From assembly GCF_017837635.1 (NCBI RefSeq), contig NZ_JAGJRS010000013.1:124001-188000 (forward strand): a DNA stretch of 64,000 nt, written 5' to 3'. The notes below the pieces were generated by a model, which ran no database searches, had not been told where the DNA came from, and was given only the letters and a program-made list of their open reading frames with translations. Of this stretch, positions 27,045-37,400 are shown in pieces (positions within the stretch are counted from its first letter, which is position 1; each line of letters starts with the position of its first letter). The position numbers and the translations under genes were made by a program. The stretch is from Frateuria flava. GTDB taxonomy: Bacteria; Pseudomonadota; Gammaproteobacteria; Xanthomonadales; Rhodanobacteraceae.

Positions 27045-27725
27045 ATGGATGACTTCTCGCGTTTCCTGCGGCAACACGCCGATGTGCTGCGGAGCATTGC
27101 CTTCGCCACGAAAGGCGAACATCGATACGAAGACGTCTGCCAGGAAGCGTAGCTCACGGCCGGCGAGCTCGCGTCAGGGTCGGGCGCCAAGCCGGATTTT
27201 CTCGACCCTGTAGTGCAGGCACAGGTCATCGTCGATCTGCGCCGGAAGCTGGTCTACGGCGACCGCCGGTTCCGCTATGCGACGCGACTGGATCACGCAG
27301 TGCACGGCGACTGCGAAACCGGTGCCGCGCATCCGTTGATGGGGCGGCTGGTCAGCGACGAGGGCCGCGATCCGCTTTCGCATCTCCTAGCCGGCGAGAG
27401 CGTTCGCGAACCGCCGGACGAGGCGAGCCTGCCGCTGTCCCTCGCGCTCGCCTGGGCACTGCTGCTACGCGCCCACGACAATCGCATGCGCACTGTCGCC
27501 GGTCGCCTGCTGATCTCCGTTGCGCACGCCTACCACTGCTGCGCCAAGGCGCGGCGCGCCATCGCGCGTCAGCACGTCCTTCCCCTCGAGTCGCCAGCGG
27601 ATCGTGCGGCGCTGAGGCTCGGGCCGTGGCGCCGATACCGACGCGAACGCATCCCGCGACAACTCGCCTTCGATTTCGCCGAACGCCTGCCCTTCCCGGA
27701 TACGTCAGCTTCGGGTGCAAACTGA
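27045..27725 (+). pseudogene. Amber-interrupted gene for a sigma-70-region-2-like protein
   Basis: Translation from the ATG at 27045 runs 35 codons to an in-frame TAG at 27150-27152, then continues open in the same frame to TGA at 27723-27725 (227 codons including the amber). The first part (FSRFLRQHADVLRSIAF, then YEDVCQEA) followed by LTAGELA resembles sigma-factor region 2, where a Trp is usual at the stop position (QEAW); a TGG to TAG change would explain it. The distal 190 codons have no start with a good ribosome site. The remainder is Arg/Ala-rich with no clear region 4. The 3' end overlaps jetD tail to tail by 21 bases. Sequencing error or readthrough are alternatives. Confidence 0.55.
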
Positions 27726-28907
27726 ACCGGTGGGCAGCAACGGGACGAGCGATTCCTGTTCGAGCTGGACCGGCCGACGCCGCAGTGCCTCCGCCACCAC
27801 GTTCCAGCCGGCACGTTCCGCCCACCGGCACATGCGCGCCAGCGAGGCGGCGGTCGGTTCGCGGGCGCCGGGCGCGTCTGGCGGGAGGTCGGCTGGCGAC
27901 ATCATCCAAGGCCGCAAGACGCACGCCGCATCTTTTACCGCCTGTGCCAGTACGGCGGCGATCCGGAAGCCGCCCTCGTCGATGTCGCCCCAGTGGAGGA
28001 CCGACGGCTGCGCATCCATCCCGCGCAGGATGCGCACGTAGGCGGCGCGCCATGCGGGCGAGGGCATGCCGCCGGTGTAGATCAACAGTACCGGCGCGCC
28101 TGCGGCGACGACGGCCGCCTCGTGGAAAGTGGCCAGGTTCTCGATGGTCAGTACGCAGGCGGCGCGGGTCGCCACGGCTTGGACACGCTCGACCGGAAGG
28201 CCCAGGTACGGCCGCACCAGCGGCAACGTGGTGCCGGCCAGGTCAACCGTGCCGTCGCCGGCGAGCAGCATCGGCTGCGGTTCGCGGCGAAGGCCGATGG
28301 CCGCCCAGACATCCTCCTTCGGCCAGCCGCTGGCCGCGAGTTCACCGGTCACCAGCAAGTCCAGCCACGCGCTGAGCCTTTCCAGTCGCTTGCTGTCGCC
28401 TAGCAGGCGCGCGCTCTCGCGGCGCAGGACGCGCTCGTGGCCGGCATCTTCCTCGCGTGCGGCGACCGCCCTGGCGGCCGCGGCGAGATCGGCGGCCGCC
28501 TCGGCCCCCACGCCGCGCACCTTGCGACCTTGGCCCCAGGCTTCGAGCGCTTCGGCGATCACCGGAAAGCGCGCGATCCATGGCTCGAGCTCGCGCGCGG
28601 CCGCCGCCACCTGGTCACCGAGCAGCGGCAATTCCAGATGCCGGGCCAGCGCCGCCGGGTCGGCCACGGTCAGGCGCAGCAGTCTGGAGCCGTCGCCGCT
28701 GCGGCCCTCGCGCCGGACGAGGATCGCGCCTTCGCGCTCGGCCAGCGCCACCGCGGCATGAAAGGCCTCGAGCTCGCCCAGCGAGCGCAGCGAGGTGTAG
28801 TCGGCGGCATGGGTCATCGACAGCGAGACGCGCGCGTCGGCACCCCGCCGGCACGCGCTTTCGGCGCGGCGGAACAGGCGTTCGAGTACCTGCCGGGCGG
28901 GGCTCAC
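27705..28907 (-). CDS. jetD: Wadjet type I nuclease subunit JetD (DUF3322/DUF2220)
   Basis: A 400-residue protein, the Toprim-type nuclease of the Wadjet anti-plasmid system (MksG equivalent). The N-terminal DUF3322-like part spans about residues 1-190. The C-terminal DUF2220 domain resembles the topoisomerase VI A subunit: catalytic Glu 256 in LTIENLATFHEA and the metal-binding D308/D310 in HWGDIDEGG. In characterised systems JetD cuts small circular DNA after the JetABC motor has extruded it. The GTG start overlaps the jetC stop by four bases (28904-28907). All key motifs are intact, so it should be active. Confidence 0.93.
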   Translation of the reverse strand: MSPARQVLERLFRRAESACRRGADARVSLSMTHAADYTSLRSLGELEAFHAAVALAEREGAILVRREGRSGDGSRLLRLTVADPAALARHLELPLLGDQVAAAARELEPWIARFPVIAEALEAWGQGRKVRGVGAEAAADLAAAARAVAAREEDAGHERVLRRESARLLGDSKRLERLSAWLDLLVTGELAASGWPKEDVWAAIGLRREPQPMLLAGDGTVDLAGTTLPLVRPYLGLPVERVQAVATRAACVLTIENLATFHEAAVVAAGAPVLLIYTGGMPSPAWRAAYVRILRGMDAQPSVLHWGDIDEGGFRIAAVLAQAVKDAACVLRPWMMSPADLPPDAPGAREPTAASLARMCRWAERAGWNVVAEALRRRPVQLEQESLVPLLPTGSVCTRS

Positions 28908-31900
28908 GCAGGGGTCTGCTCGCTGGCGATACGCGCGGCCTCCTCGGCCAGCAGCTCCGGGTGCAGGTCGAACTGGTCGCTGAGCAGCAGCGCGCGCGCG
29001 GCCGGCTTGACCTCGATGCGCTCGGCCTGCAGCAGGTCACCGTCGCGGAACAGCTCGATGTAGCTCTCCAGCACGCCCGAGAGCGTGCCCTGTGCGGTGT
29101 CCGGCGCGGCCAGCACGAGCTGCAGGCCCAGCGAGCGCAGGTAGTCGACGGTGGCGCGCGCGTTCTGCGCGTCGATCTTGTCGCCGAACTCGTCCAGCAG
29201 GATCAGGCCGATGCCGTCCGGGTGCGCCTCGCTCTTGCCGTAGGCCGCAGCCAGCGCCGCGCCGGCGATCACGTACAGCGGTGCGCGATGTTCGCCGCCG
29301 GAACCTGACCGCATGCGCTCGCTGAGCGTGCCGATCACCCGCTCGTCGTGGCGGATCTGCACCTCGAAGCGGAAGAACCGACGGTAGTCGTCCAGTGGCG
29401 AGGCGGCGGCACGGGTGGCCAGGTTGTCCTCGATCAGTTCGCGGAAGGCCGGCGGCACCTCGCCGGCGTTGCCGAACAGGTTGTCCTCGCCGCCGACATC
29501 GGCCACGCGCTGGATGAAGCGGTGCAGCTCGCGGTACTCCGGCGCCACCTCGTAGTGGAACTGGTAGCGCTCGTTGTTGGAAAACGCGGGGCTGGCGCGC
29601 AGCGTGCGGTTGAGCGTGTGGATCTGGTACTTGAGCTTGCTGAAGTTGTCGTACAGCGCGGAGGCGACGTTGGCGCGGAAGGTTTCCACCGCGGTGGCGT
29701 AGGCCTGCTCGGCTTCGCCCTGGTAGTTGGCCAGCTCGGTGTCACGCAGGTGGGCCAGCTCCTTCGCCAGCAACGTGCGCGAGTCGCGCCAGGCGTCGGG
29801 CGCGAAATCGACCTCCAGGCCGTGGTCCTTGGCGTACTGCGCCAGTGTGCTCCACGCCTCGGGCAGCAGGCCGGCCAGTTGCCGGTCGCTGTCGCGGGCG
29901 CGGTCCTCGCAACGGTCGCTGCGCTCCTTCAGCGTGGTCAGCTTGGTGTCCAGTTCCTCGCGCTGGCGCTCGACGCGATTGGGATCGACGTCCGGGTGGC
30001 GGAAGGCCTCGACCGCGCGCTGCGCGACCAGGTCCTCCTGCGCGCGCAGGCCTTCGAGCAGGCGCTGCGCCGACTTCTCCTCGCCCTCCTGCACCGCCAC
30101 CTTGCCGAGCAGTTCGTCGCGGTGCTTGCGGCAGGCGGCCACCTGCGCGGCCAGTTCGCGCACCTGTTCGGAGAGGCGCAGCAAATCCGGGTCGAGCGCC
30201 GCGGCGCGGTCCTGCTGCGCATCGCGGTAGCGGCGTTCGACCGCGCGGTGTTCCAGCACCACGTCATGCAGCGACTGCGCGATCACCTCCGGATCTGACA
30301 GCGGCGCCAGGCCGCGCTGGCAGGCCTCGGCGCGACGCAGTGGCGGTTCCAGTGCGCGCACGTCGCGCTCGGCGGCGTCCAGCTCTTCGCGCAACACGCG
30401 CAGACGGGCGCGATTGTCGGTGGCGCCGATCTTCAGTTCGCCGCCGGCCGGAAGGCGCAGCCGCTCGATGCTGCCGCCCTTGGCCAGCAGGCCATCGCGG
30501 GTGAGGCCCTGGCGCGTGGCGATCAGCTCGGCCTCGGTCTCCACGCAACGCAGCTCGCCGAGCTGGCGGCGCAGGAAGGCCAGCGCCTCGACGTTGTCGC
30601 CTTCGAGCAGGGCCGCCACGCTGCCGGACTCGGCAGCACGGGCGCCGCGCGCCTGGCTGGAAAGGGCGAGCTTGACACCGTACACGCTGCGCCCGCCACT
30701 CAGCGCGCGATACAGCCGTACGGCACGCTCCTCGTCGGCGGCGGGGACCAGCAGCGCCTCGACGTTGCTGCGCAGGTACGCCTCGATCGCCGGCTGCCAG
30801 GCCGGATCGGCCACGCGCACCAGGTCGCACACCGGGCGCGCGGCGATGCCCTCGTCCTGCAGGTAGTTCATCAGGCGCACGGCATCGGGGTTGAGCTCTG
30901 CCTGTCCTGCGGCGAGCCGCTTCTGGTTCTGCCGCGCGGCAGCGAGCCGGCCTTGCGCCTCGTCGAAACGTGCATGCAGCGCGCGGGCATGGGCATCCAC
31001 GGCGGCGATCAGTGGCTGGGTGACAGCCAGCGCCTGGCGGGCCTGCGAGTGAATCGCCGCGGCCTCCCACGGCAGCGCGGCTTCGGCCGGCAAGGCAGCC
31101 AGCGCGGCATACCACTCGCTCCACACCGCCTGCGCCCGCGCCAGCGCGGCGCCATCCAGCGTAGGCAGCTCGAGTTTCGCGGCGAGCTGCCACTGGTCGC
31201 GCACGTAGGCCACGTGCTTGAGCAATTCGCGCTGCAGTCGGGCCAGCTCGCCGCGGTCGCGCCCGGCCAGCTCGTCGATCTGCGCCTGCTCGCCGTAACC
31301 CTGGCTGCCCTGCAGGCGTGCCTGGGCCTGGGCGTGGGCATCCTCGGACGACTGCTGCTCGGCCGTGGCCTCGTCCAGCGCGCGGCGGGTGTCGGCCAGT
31401 TGCCGCGAGGTCGAGGCGCAGGCCGTCTCGGCCTGGTCCACCTGCTCGGCCAGCAGGTCGCGTGCGTACTCGGCGGCCAGCGCGCGGTAGCTGGCGGCAC
31501 GCACCGCCTGCGCGGCAATCTTCGCGTACTGCTGCTCCACCGCTTCGGCCGCGCCGATGCGCTGCACCACCTGCTCGATCTTTTCCTTGAGCTGGCGGAA
31601 GGTGTCCAGCAGCGCGCGGAAGCGGCCGATGTCGGTGGGCCGGTCCTCGGCCACCAGCGTGCGCACGAACAGGTCCACGTCTTCCACGCGCTGCAGGTTG
31701 AGCGCGTTCTGGAAAGCCTTGCGGTAGGCATTGAGGTCCGGGTGGGCGGTGGGCGCGGCGCGCAGGCGGAACAGGAGGTCCTTGACGAAGCGCTCGCTGG
31801 TCGGATGCAGCTCGGGCTTCGTGCCAGCCTCGCGGCAACGTCGCACGGCCAGCTCCTTGAAGGTGGCCCATTCCAGCGGCAATTCCCTGCCCTTGCCGCG

Positions 31901-32326
31901 CTCGAGGTGATCCTCCAGTTCCAGCGCCACGCCAGGCAGGATGTACTGGCCGTAGACGCGGTGGTCCGGCTCGTCCGCGGAGGCGCCCAGCGCGATGCCG
32001 GCAGTCAGCGGCAGGCCGCTGTCCTGGTCGCGGAAGACCAGCGTGACATAGGTGGTGGCGGTGCGCCGCTTGCGCCCTTCCTCGCCGCTGCGCCAGGTGC
32101 CCAGGCAGTAATCGCGGATGCTGCGCGCGCGGGCGCTGCCGCCGGCCTGCGCGTTGAAGCGGATGCGGCTGCGGTCGCCGCCGAGCAGCACGATCTGCAG
32201 TGCATCCAGCAGTGCGCTCTTGCCGGCGCCGTTGGGCGCGATGATCGCGCTGGTGGCGTCCAGCGTCAGCGTCTGCGCCTCGAACAGGAAGAACTGCACC
32301 AGGTGCACGCGCTCAAGCAGCTGCAT
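28904..32326 (-). CDS. jetC: Wadjet type I SMC-like ATPase JetC
   Basis: A 1140-residue SMC/MukB-like ATPase (MksB equivalent), the loop-extruding motor of Wadjet. Walker A is APNGAGKS at residues 30-37. A long Ala/Gln/Glu/Arg-rich coiled coil spans roughly 280-950 with a hinge-like globular part near 500-650. The ABC signature is SGSGGE at 1007-1012 and Walker B is LILLDE, ending D1045-E1046. The start at 32326 overlaps the jetB 3' end by 14 bases, so translation is coupled. ATP-driven extrusion by JetABC lets the complex sense small circular plasmids. Length and motif order are as expected for a full protein. Confidence 0.94.
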   Translation of the reverse strand: MQLLERVHLVQFFLFEAQTLTLDATSAIIAPNGAGKSALLDALQIVLLGGDRSRIRFNAQAGGSARARSIRDYCLGTWRSGEEGRKRRTATTYVTLVFRDQDSGLPLTAGIALGASADEPDHRVYGQYILPGVALELEDHLERGKGRELPLEWATFKELAVRRCREAGTKPELHPTSERFVKDLLFRLRAAPTAHPDLNAYRKAFQNALNLQRVEDVDLFVRTLVAEDRPTDIGRFRALLDTFRQLKEKIEQVVQRIGAAEAVEQQYAKIAAQAVRAASYRALAAEYARDLLAEQVDQAETACASTSRQLADTRRALDEATAEQQSSEDAHAQAQARLQGSQGYGEQAQIDELAGRDRGELARLQRELLKHVAYVRDQWQLAAKLELPTLDGAALARAQAVWSEWYAALAALPAEAALPWEAAAIHSQARQALAVTQPLIAAVDAHARALHARFDEAQGRLAAARQNQKRLAAGQAELNPDAVRLMNYLQDEGIAARPVCDLVRVADPAWQPAIEAYLRSNVEALLVPAADEERAVRLYRALSGGRSVYGVKLALSSQARGARAAESGSVAALLEGDNVEALAFLRRQLGELRCVETEAELIATRQGLTRDGLLAKGGSIERLRLPAGGELKIGATDNRARLRVLREELDAAERDVRALEPPLRRAEACQRGLAPLSDPEVIAQSLHDVVLEHRAVERRYRDAQQDRAAALDPDLLRLSEQVRELAAQVAACRKHRDELLGKVAVQEGEEKSAQRLLEGLRAQEDLVAQRAVEAFRHPDVDPNRVERQREELDTKLTTLKERSDRCEDRARDSDRQLAGLLPEAWSTLAQYAKDHGLEVDFAPDAWRDSRTLLAKELAHLRDTELANYQGEAEQAYATAVETFRANVASALYDNFSKLKYQIHTLNRTLRASPAFSNNERYQFHYEVAPEYRELHRFIQRVADVGGEDNLFGNAGEVPPAFRELIEDNLATRAAASPLDDYRRFFRFEVQIRHDERVIGTLSERMRSGSGGEHRAPLYVIAGAALAAAYGKSEAHPDGIGLILLDEFGDKIDAQNARATVDYLRSLGLQLVLAAPDTAQGTLSGVLESYIELFRDGDLLQAERIEVKPAARALLLSDQFDLHPELLAEEAARIASEQTPA

Positions 32327-32945
32327 CGTCGTCCTCCGTGGCCTCGACGGCGTCCTCGTCCTCGTCGCGGTTGTGCTGGTCCAGCCGCTGCAGCCACGTC
32401 TCGCCGACCACCTCGACGATGGCCGGGCGCACGCGCAGGTGGAACGGTTGCGGATCGTCGGCTTCCGAGTCGACCAGCCGGCACACGCCCCAGCGCCTGA
32501 GCGTGCGGGCGAGCGTGCGCAGCGCACCGGTTTCGGGCATGGGCCGGCCGACCAGCGCCTGGTAGGCCTCCTGCAGCTCGGGCAGTTCCACGATGACTTC
32601 GCCCTGGTCCTCGATTTGCCCCTGGCGCATGGCCTCGTCGTAGCGCTGGCGCAGCACCAGCAGCAACAGCGTTTCGTCGAGCGTCACTGGCGAACCTTCG
32701 CCGTGCGCCGGCAGCGCGACCACATAGCGGTAGTGCGCGTTGCGATCCAGCCGGATACCGAGCGGGGCGAGCGCGGCGACGAAATCGTCGAAGTGGTCCT
32801 CGACCAGGTGGTAGGCCACCCTGGTGCCGCGGTCGCCGGCGTAGAGCACCTGCTCGGTGACCAGGCGGTAGGCAGCACGCTCGAAGTCGGCCACGGCGTA
32901 GAGACCGTTGGATTGCTGGCTCAAGGTATTCCAGCTGCGTTTCAT
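32313..32945 (-). CDS. jetB: Wadjet type I KITE-like subunit JetB (DUF4194)
   Basis: A 210-residue protein fitting DUF4194, the MukE/MksE-like winged-helix subunit that dimerises and binds the kleisin JetA and DNA. It starts MKRSWNTLSQQSNGLYAV and ends with a very acidic tail (RDEDEDAVEATEDDD). The ATG at 32945 overlaps the jetA stop by four bases (ATGA at 32942-32945), and its end overlaps jetC. Function is assigned from domain resemblance and from its place in the jetABCD order. Confidence 0.9.
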   Translation of the reverse strand: MKRSWNTLSQQSNGLYAVADFERAAYRLVTEQVLYAGDRGTRVAYHLVEDHFDDFVAALAPLGIRLDRNAHYRYVVALPAHGEGSPVTLDETLLLLVLRQRYDEAMRQGQIEDQGEVIVELPELQEAYQALVGRPMPETGALRTLARTLRRWGVCRLVDSEADDPQPFHLRVRPAIVEVVGETWLQRLDQHNRDEDEDAVEATEDDDAAA

Positions 32946-34414
32946 GCGCGGATCTTCACGGATGCGGACTTCAGTCGGTGGATAGCGAAGCGTGGCGCGC
33001 GCAGGTAGCCGTTGTCGGCGCGCTCGCCCGCGTCGATCAGTTCGACGCGAAAGCCGCGCAGCAGTCGGCCGAGCGGGTCGTCGCGACGCAGGCCGCCGAT
33101 GCGGTGGCTGCGCAGGGCCAGGGTGAGCAGGGTCTGGTAAGCGCGCAGGTCCGCGATGGACGCCACCTCCAGTTCGCTCGAATCGACTGCACCTTCTCTC
33201 AGGTGGCGGCCAACGTAGCGCGCCATGTCCTCGGGGGTAACCAGCCGCGCGCGCTTCATCCGGCGCAGCAGGCTCAGTCGCGCGAGCTGTTCGGGCGTGG
33301 GCTGCTGCGCGGCGTTGGCGCTGCGCGGGATCGGCTGCGGCTTGCGGCGTGGCGGGCGCAGTTGGGTGTCGTCCATCAACGCGCCGGGCGCCACCGGCAG
33401 GCGCAACTCGTCTTCGGGCGCCTGCAGCACGCCGCGGCAGGCGCGTCGCAGCAGCACATCGAGCTTGTCGGGCGCGCGCAGGCGGTAGTCGAGGAAGGCC
33501 AGCGCGCGACGGTTGGCATGCCGGATGTCCTCGTCCAGGCGACCCAAGTATTCGTCGATGCGTTCCAGCTCGTACAGCCGGCGCAGGCTGCGCTGCAGTC
33601 GCAATTCGGCGCGCTCGGCATCGCCGGCGGTCAGGTGTTCGCGATACCAGCCGAGCAGCGTGTCGCGCAGCTCGGTGCCCTCGATCTGCTGCGCCATCGA
33701 GAGGATCGCGCTGCGCCGGGCCAGCGGATGGTCGGCCTTGTGCAGGTCGGCATAGTCGCCGACGAAAAAGCTGGAGACGTAACGCTCGAACCATTGCCGC
33801 GCAAACTGCGCAGTGGTCTCGGCACGCGAGAGCTCCGGCATCAGGTCGCGCACCTTCAGGCTCATCGAGGAGAGCGAAACCAGCAGCCGGCGCGCCTGGT
33901 CGGCCGCCTCGTCCAGTGCATCGCCGGCAAGTTTCCCCTCGACCACCTGCTGCAATTGCAGCTCGATCGAACGCACCTTGGCCGAGACGAAGGTCGGCCC
34001 GTGTTCGGCGAACTCCGCGAGCGTGGAGAGGAACTGCGCTACCGCCGGCATCATCGACACCATCTCGCGCGCACCCACGCGCTCCTGGCGCAGCCAGCCG
34101 GTGGAGCGGAAGCGCTCGTAGATGGCATTGGCGCGATCGGCCAGCGAGGCGCCCGGCACTGCGCCATCGTCGGCTTCGTCGATCCCGCCGTCATTGACCC
34201 AGGGATCGTCGGTGAGCAGGTAGTTCTCCAGCGCGCCGGTGATTTCGCGGCGCTGGAAGCCGGTGCTGGGCGGCAACGGCGCGTCCGGGCCGAAGAACTG
34301 GTCGAACAGCCGGCAGAGCAGCGCCCAGTAGCGTTCGCGGTTGGCGCTGGCCAGCGGGGCGAACAACCCCGGGGGCACCACCGAGAACAGCGGGGGCGGG
34401 GCTGTGGTGCTCAA
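32942..34414 (-). CDS. jetA: Wadjet type I kleisin-like subunit JetA (DUF3375)
   Basis: A 490-residue protein fitting DUF3375, the MukF/MksF-like kleisin that bridges the JetC heads. It is largely helical, with an N-terminal winged-helix-like region (FQRREITGALENYLL), a helical middle (about residues 120-290) and a C-terminal region including RRMKRARLVTPEDMARYVGRHL. The assigned start is a TTG at 34414. No ATG lies between it and the upstream in-frame stop, and a GTG at 34381 is the alternative. It is the first jet gene, 70 bases after the RND pump stop, with no clear terminator between, so read-through from the efflux genes is possible. Confidence 0.9.
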   Translation of the reverse strand: MSTTAPPPLFSVVPPGLFAPLASANRERYWALLCRLFDQFFGPDAPLPPSTGFQRREITGALENYLLTDDPWVNDGGIDEADDGAVPGASLADRANAIYERFRSTGWLRQERVGAREMVSMMPAVAQFLSTLAEFAEHGPTFVSAKVRSIELQLQQVVEGKLAGDALDEAADQARRLLVSLSSMSLKVRDLMPELSRAETTAQFARQWFERYVSSFFVGDYADLHKADHPLARRSAILSMAQQIEGTELRDTLLGWYREHLTAGDAERAELRLQRSLRRLYELERIDEYLGRLDEDIRHANRRALAFLDYRLRAPDKLDVLLRRACRGVLQAPEDELRLPVAPGALMDDTQLRPPRRKPQPIPRSANAAQQPTPEQLARLSLLRRMKRARLVTPEDMARYVGRHLREGAVDSSELEVASIADLRAYQTLLTLALRSHRIGGLRRDDPLGRLLRGFRVELIDAGERADNGYLRAPRFAIHRLKSASVKIRA

Positions 34415-34484
34415 GCGGGCGTCCGGCGGTTCATCGCTCGATTATGCGGCATCGCCCGGATCCCCTGCAGGAGTTCCGGCGACC

Positions 34485-37400
34485 TCAGTCCGGCAGCACG
34501 CGCATCCGCGGCTTGCGCACGAAGCGCTGCTGCAGGCGGTCCAGGTACAGGTAGATCACCGGGGTCAGGTACAGGGTCAGCACCTGCGAGACGACCAGGC
34601 CGCCGACCACCGCCAAGCCCAGCGGGCGGCGCACGTCGGCGCCGGCGCCGAAGCCGATGGCGATCGGCAGCGTGCCGGCGAAGGCGGCCATGGTGGTCAT
34701 CATGATCGGGCGGAAGCGTACACGGCAGGCGTCGAAGATGGCCTGGGCCGGCGCCATGCCTTCCTCGCGCTGCCGCTCCAGCGCGAAGTCGATCAGCATG
34801 ATCGCGTTCTTCTTGACGATGCCGATCAGCATCACGATGCCGACGAACGCGAACAGGTCCAGCGAGGCGCCGAACAGCACCAGCGTGAGCAACGCGCCGA
34901 CCGCCGCCGCCGGAAGGCCTGAGAGGATCGTCAGCGGATGGATGAAGCTCTCGTACAGGATGCCCAGCACCAGGTAGATCACGAATACCGCGAGCAGCAG
35001 CAACAGGCCCATGCCCTGCATCGAATCGGCGAACGCCTGCGCGGTGCCCTGGATCGAACCGCTGATGGTGGCGGGCAGACCCATCGTCGCCACGGCGTCG
35101 TCGATCTCGCCGACCGCCTCGCTCAGGCTCACCCCGGGCGCCAGGTTGAACGACACCGTCACCGCCGGCAGCTGGCCCTGGTGGTTGACGGTGAGCACCT
35201 GCGGCTTGCGTGCAAAGCTGGCGACCGTATCCAGCGGCACCGCCTTGCCAGTGTCGGAGGTGACGTACAGGCGCGAGAGCACGGCCGGGTCGTCCTGCAG
35301 CGCGCGCTTGACCTGCAGGATCACCCAGTACTGGCTGGCCGCGCCGTAGATGGTGGAGACCTGGTTTTCGCCGAAAGCCGCGCCGAGCGCGTCCTGCACT
35401 TGCGCCATGGACAGACCGAGCGGGGCGAGCCTGTCGCGATTGACCTGCACCACGATCGACGGGCTGTTCAGGTCAAGGTCGTTGGTGACGTCCTGGAAGC
35501 CCGGTAGCGCGGCGAAGGCATGGGTGACCCTGGCCGACCAGTCGTACAGGGCGTCGATGTGGATCGACTGCAGCGTGTACTGGTATTCGGACTTGCTCTG
35601 CCGGCCGCCCACGCGGATCGCCGGCGGGTTCTGGATGTAGGTGCGGATGCCGGGTACCTGGGCGAACTTGCGGCGCAGCTCCTCCATTACGCCGTCGACG
35701 TCGAGCGCACGCTGGCTGGCCGGCTTGAGCAGCAGCAGGATCGAGCCGTTGTTGACGGTGGCGCGCGAGCCGCCCGCGCCGACGCTGGACATGTAGCCGG
35801 CCAGGTTCGGATCCTTCGCCACGATGTCGGCCAGTTCCCGCTGGCGCGCGACCATCGCGTCGTAAGAGATGTCTTCCGGGCCTTCGGTGTTGACGCGCAG
35901 CTGGCCGCTGTCGCCGGCGGGGATGAAATCCTTCGGCGCGACCGCGAACAGCAGCGCGGTGACGACGAGGCTCGCCACGAAGGCGGCCAGCACCAGCCGC
36001 GGGCGGTCCATGCACCAGCGCAGGCTGCCCAGGTAGCCGCGGTGCACGGCGTTGAAGCCGCGGTCGAAGCCGCCGATCAACCAGTTTTTGGCGTCATGGT
36101 CGTGCGCCCTGACGAAGCGGCTGCACAGCATCGGCGTCAGCGTGATGGCCACCACGCCGGAGATCAGGATCGCCACGCTGATCACCACCGCGAACTCGTG
36201 GAACAGCCGCCCCACGATGCCGCCCATGAACATCACCGGGATGAACACCGCGATCAGCGACAGCGTCATCGAGAAGATGGTGAAGCCGATCTCGCCGGCG
36301 CCCCGGACCGCGGCGTCGAAGGGCGCCTGGCCCGCCTCGATGTGGCGCACGATGTTTTCCAGCATCACGATGGCATCGTCGACCACGAAGCCGACCGCGA
36401 GGGTGAGCGCCAGCAGCGAGAGGTTGTCCAGGCTGTAGCCGAGCGCATACATCACCCCGAACGTGCCGATGATCGAGATCGGCAGCGCCACCGCGGGGAT
36501 CAACGTGGCTGACAGGTTGCCCAGGAACAGGTAGATCACCAGCACGACCAGCACGCCGGCGAGCACCAGGGTGAACTGCACGTCGTCGACCGAGGCGCGG
36601 ATCGATTGCGAGCGGTCGTACAACACCTGCAGTTTCACCGAGGGTGGCAGGCCGGCCTCGAAGCCGGGCAACACTTTCTTGATGCGGTCGACCGTCTCGA
36701 CCGTGTTGGCCCCGGGCTGGCGCTGGATCGCGAGCACGATGGCGCGCTCGCCGTTGAACCAGCTCGCCTTCTGGTCGTCCTGCACGCTGTCGCGCGCCTC
36801 GCCGAGATCGCCCACCCGCACCGGCGCGCCGTTGCGGTACGCCACCACCACGTCGTTGTAGGCGGCCGCGCGCTCGAGCTGGCCGTCGCTGCGGATCGGC
36901 AGCTGCTGGCGCTGTCCGTAAAGGGATCCGGTGGCCTTGTTGACGTTGGCGTTGGCCACCGCCGCCTGCACCTGGTCGATGCCGATCCCGCTGGCGGCGA
37001 GCCTGTCCGGATCCAGGCTGATGCGCACGGCGTACTTCTGCGAGCCGTACACGTTCACCTGCGCCACGCCGTCGACCATCGAAAGCTGCTGCGCAAGCTC
37101 GGTTTCGGCGTACTCGTCCACCTGGGTGAGCGGCAGCGTGGAGGAACTCATGGCCAGGTACAGGATCGCCGCGTCCGCCGGATTGACCTTGCGGAACGTC
37201 GGCGGCGTGGTCATCTCCCGGGGCAACTGGCGCTGTGCCGAGGAGATCGCCGCCTGCACGTCCTGCGCCGCGGCATCGATGTTTCGGTCCAGCTCGAACG
37301 TCAGCGTGATCGAGGTCGACCCCAGCGCGCTGGTCGAGCTCATCGATTCGATGCCGGCGATGGTCGAGAGCTTGCCTTCCAGCGGCGTGGCGACCGCGGA

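Noticed and set aside
30264..31871. Alternative minus-strand frame inside jetC
   Set aside because: It is out of frame with the intact SMC-like protein and encodes Arg/Ala/Pro-rich sequence only.
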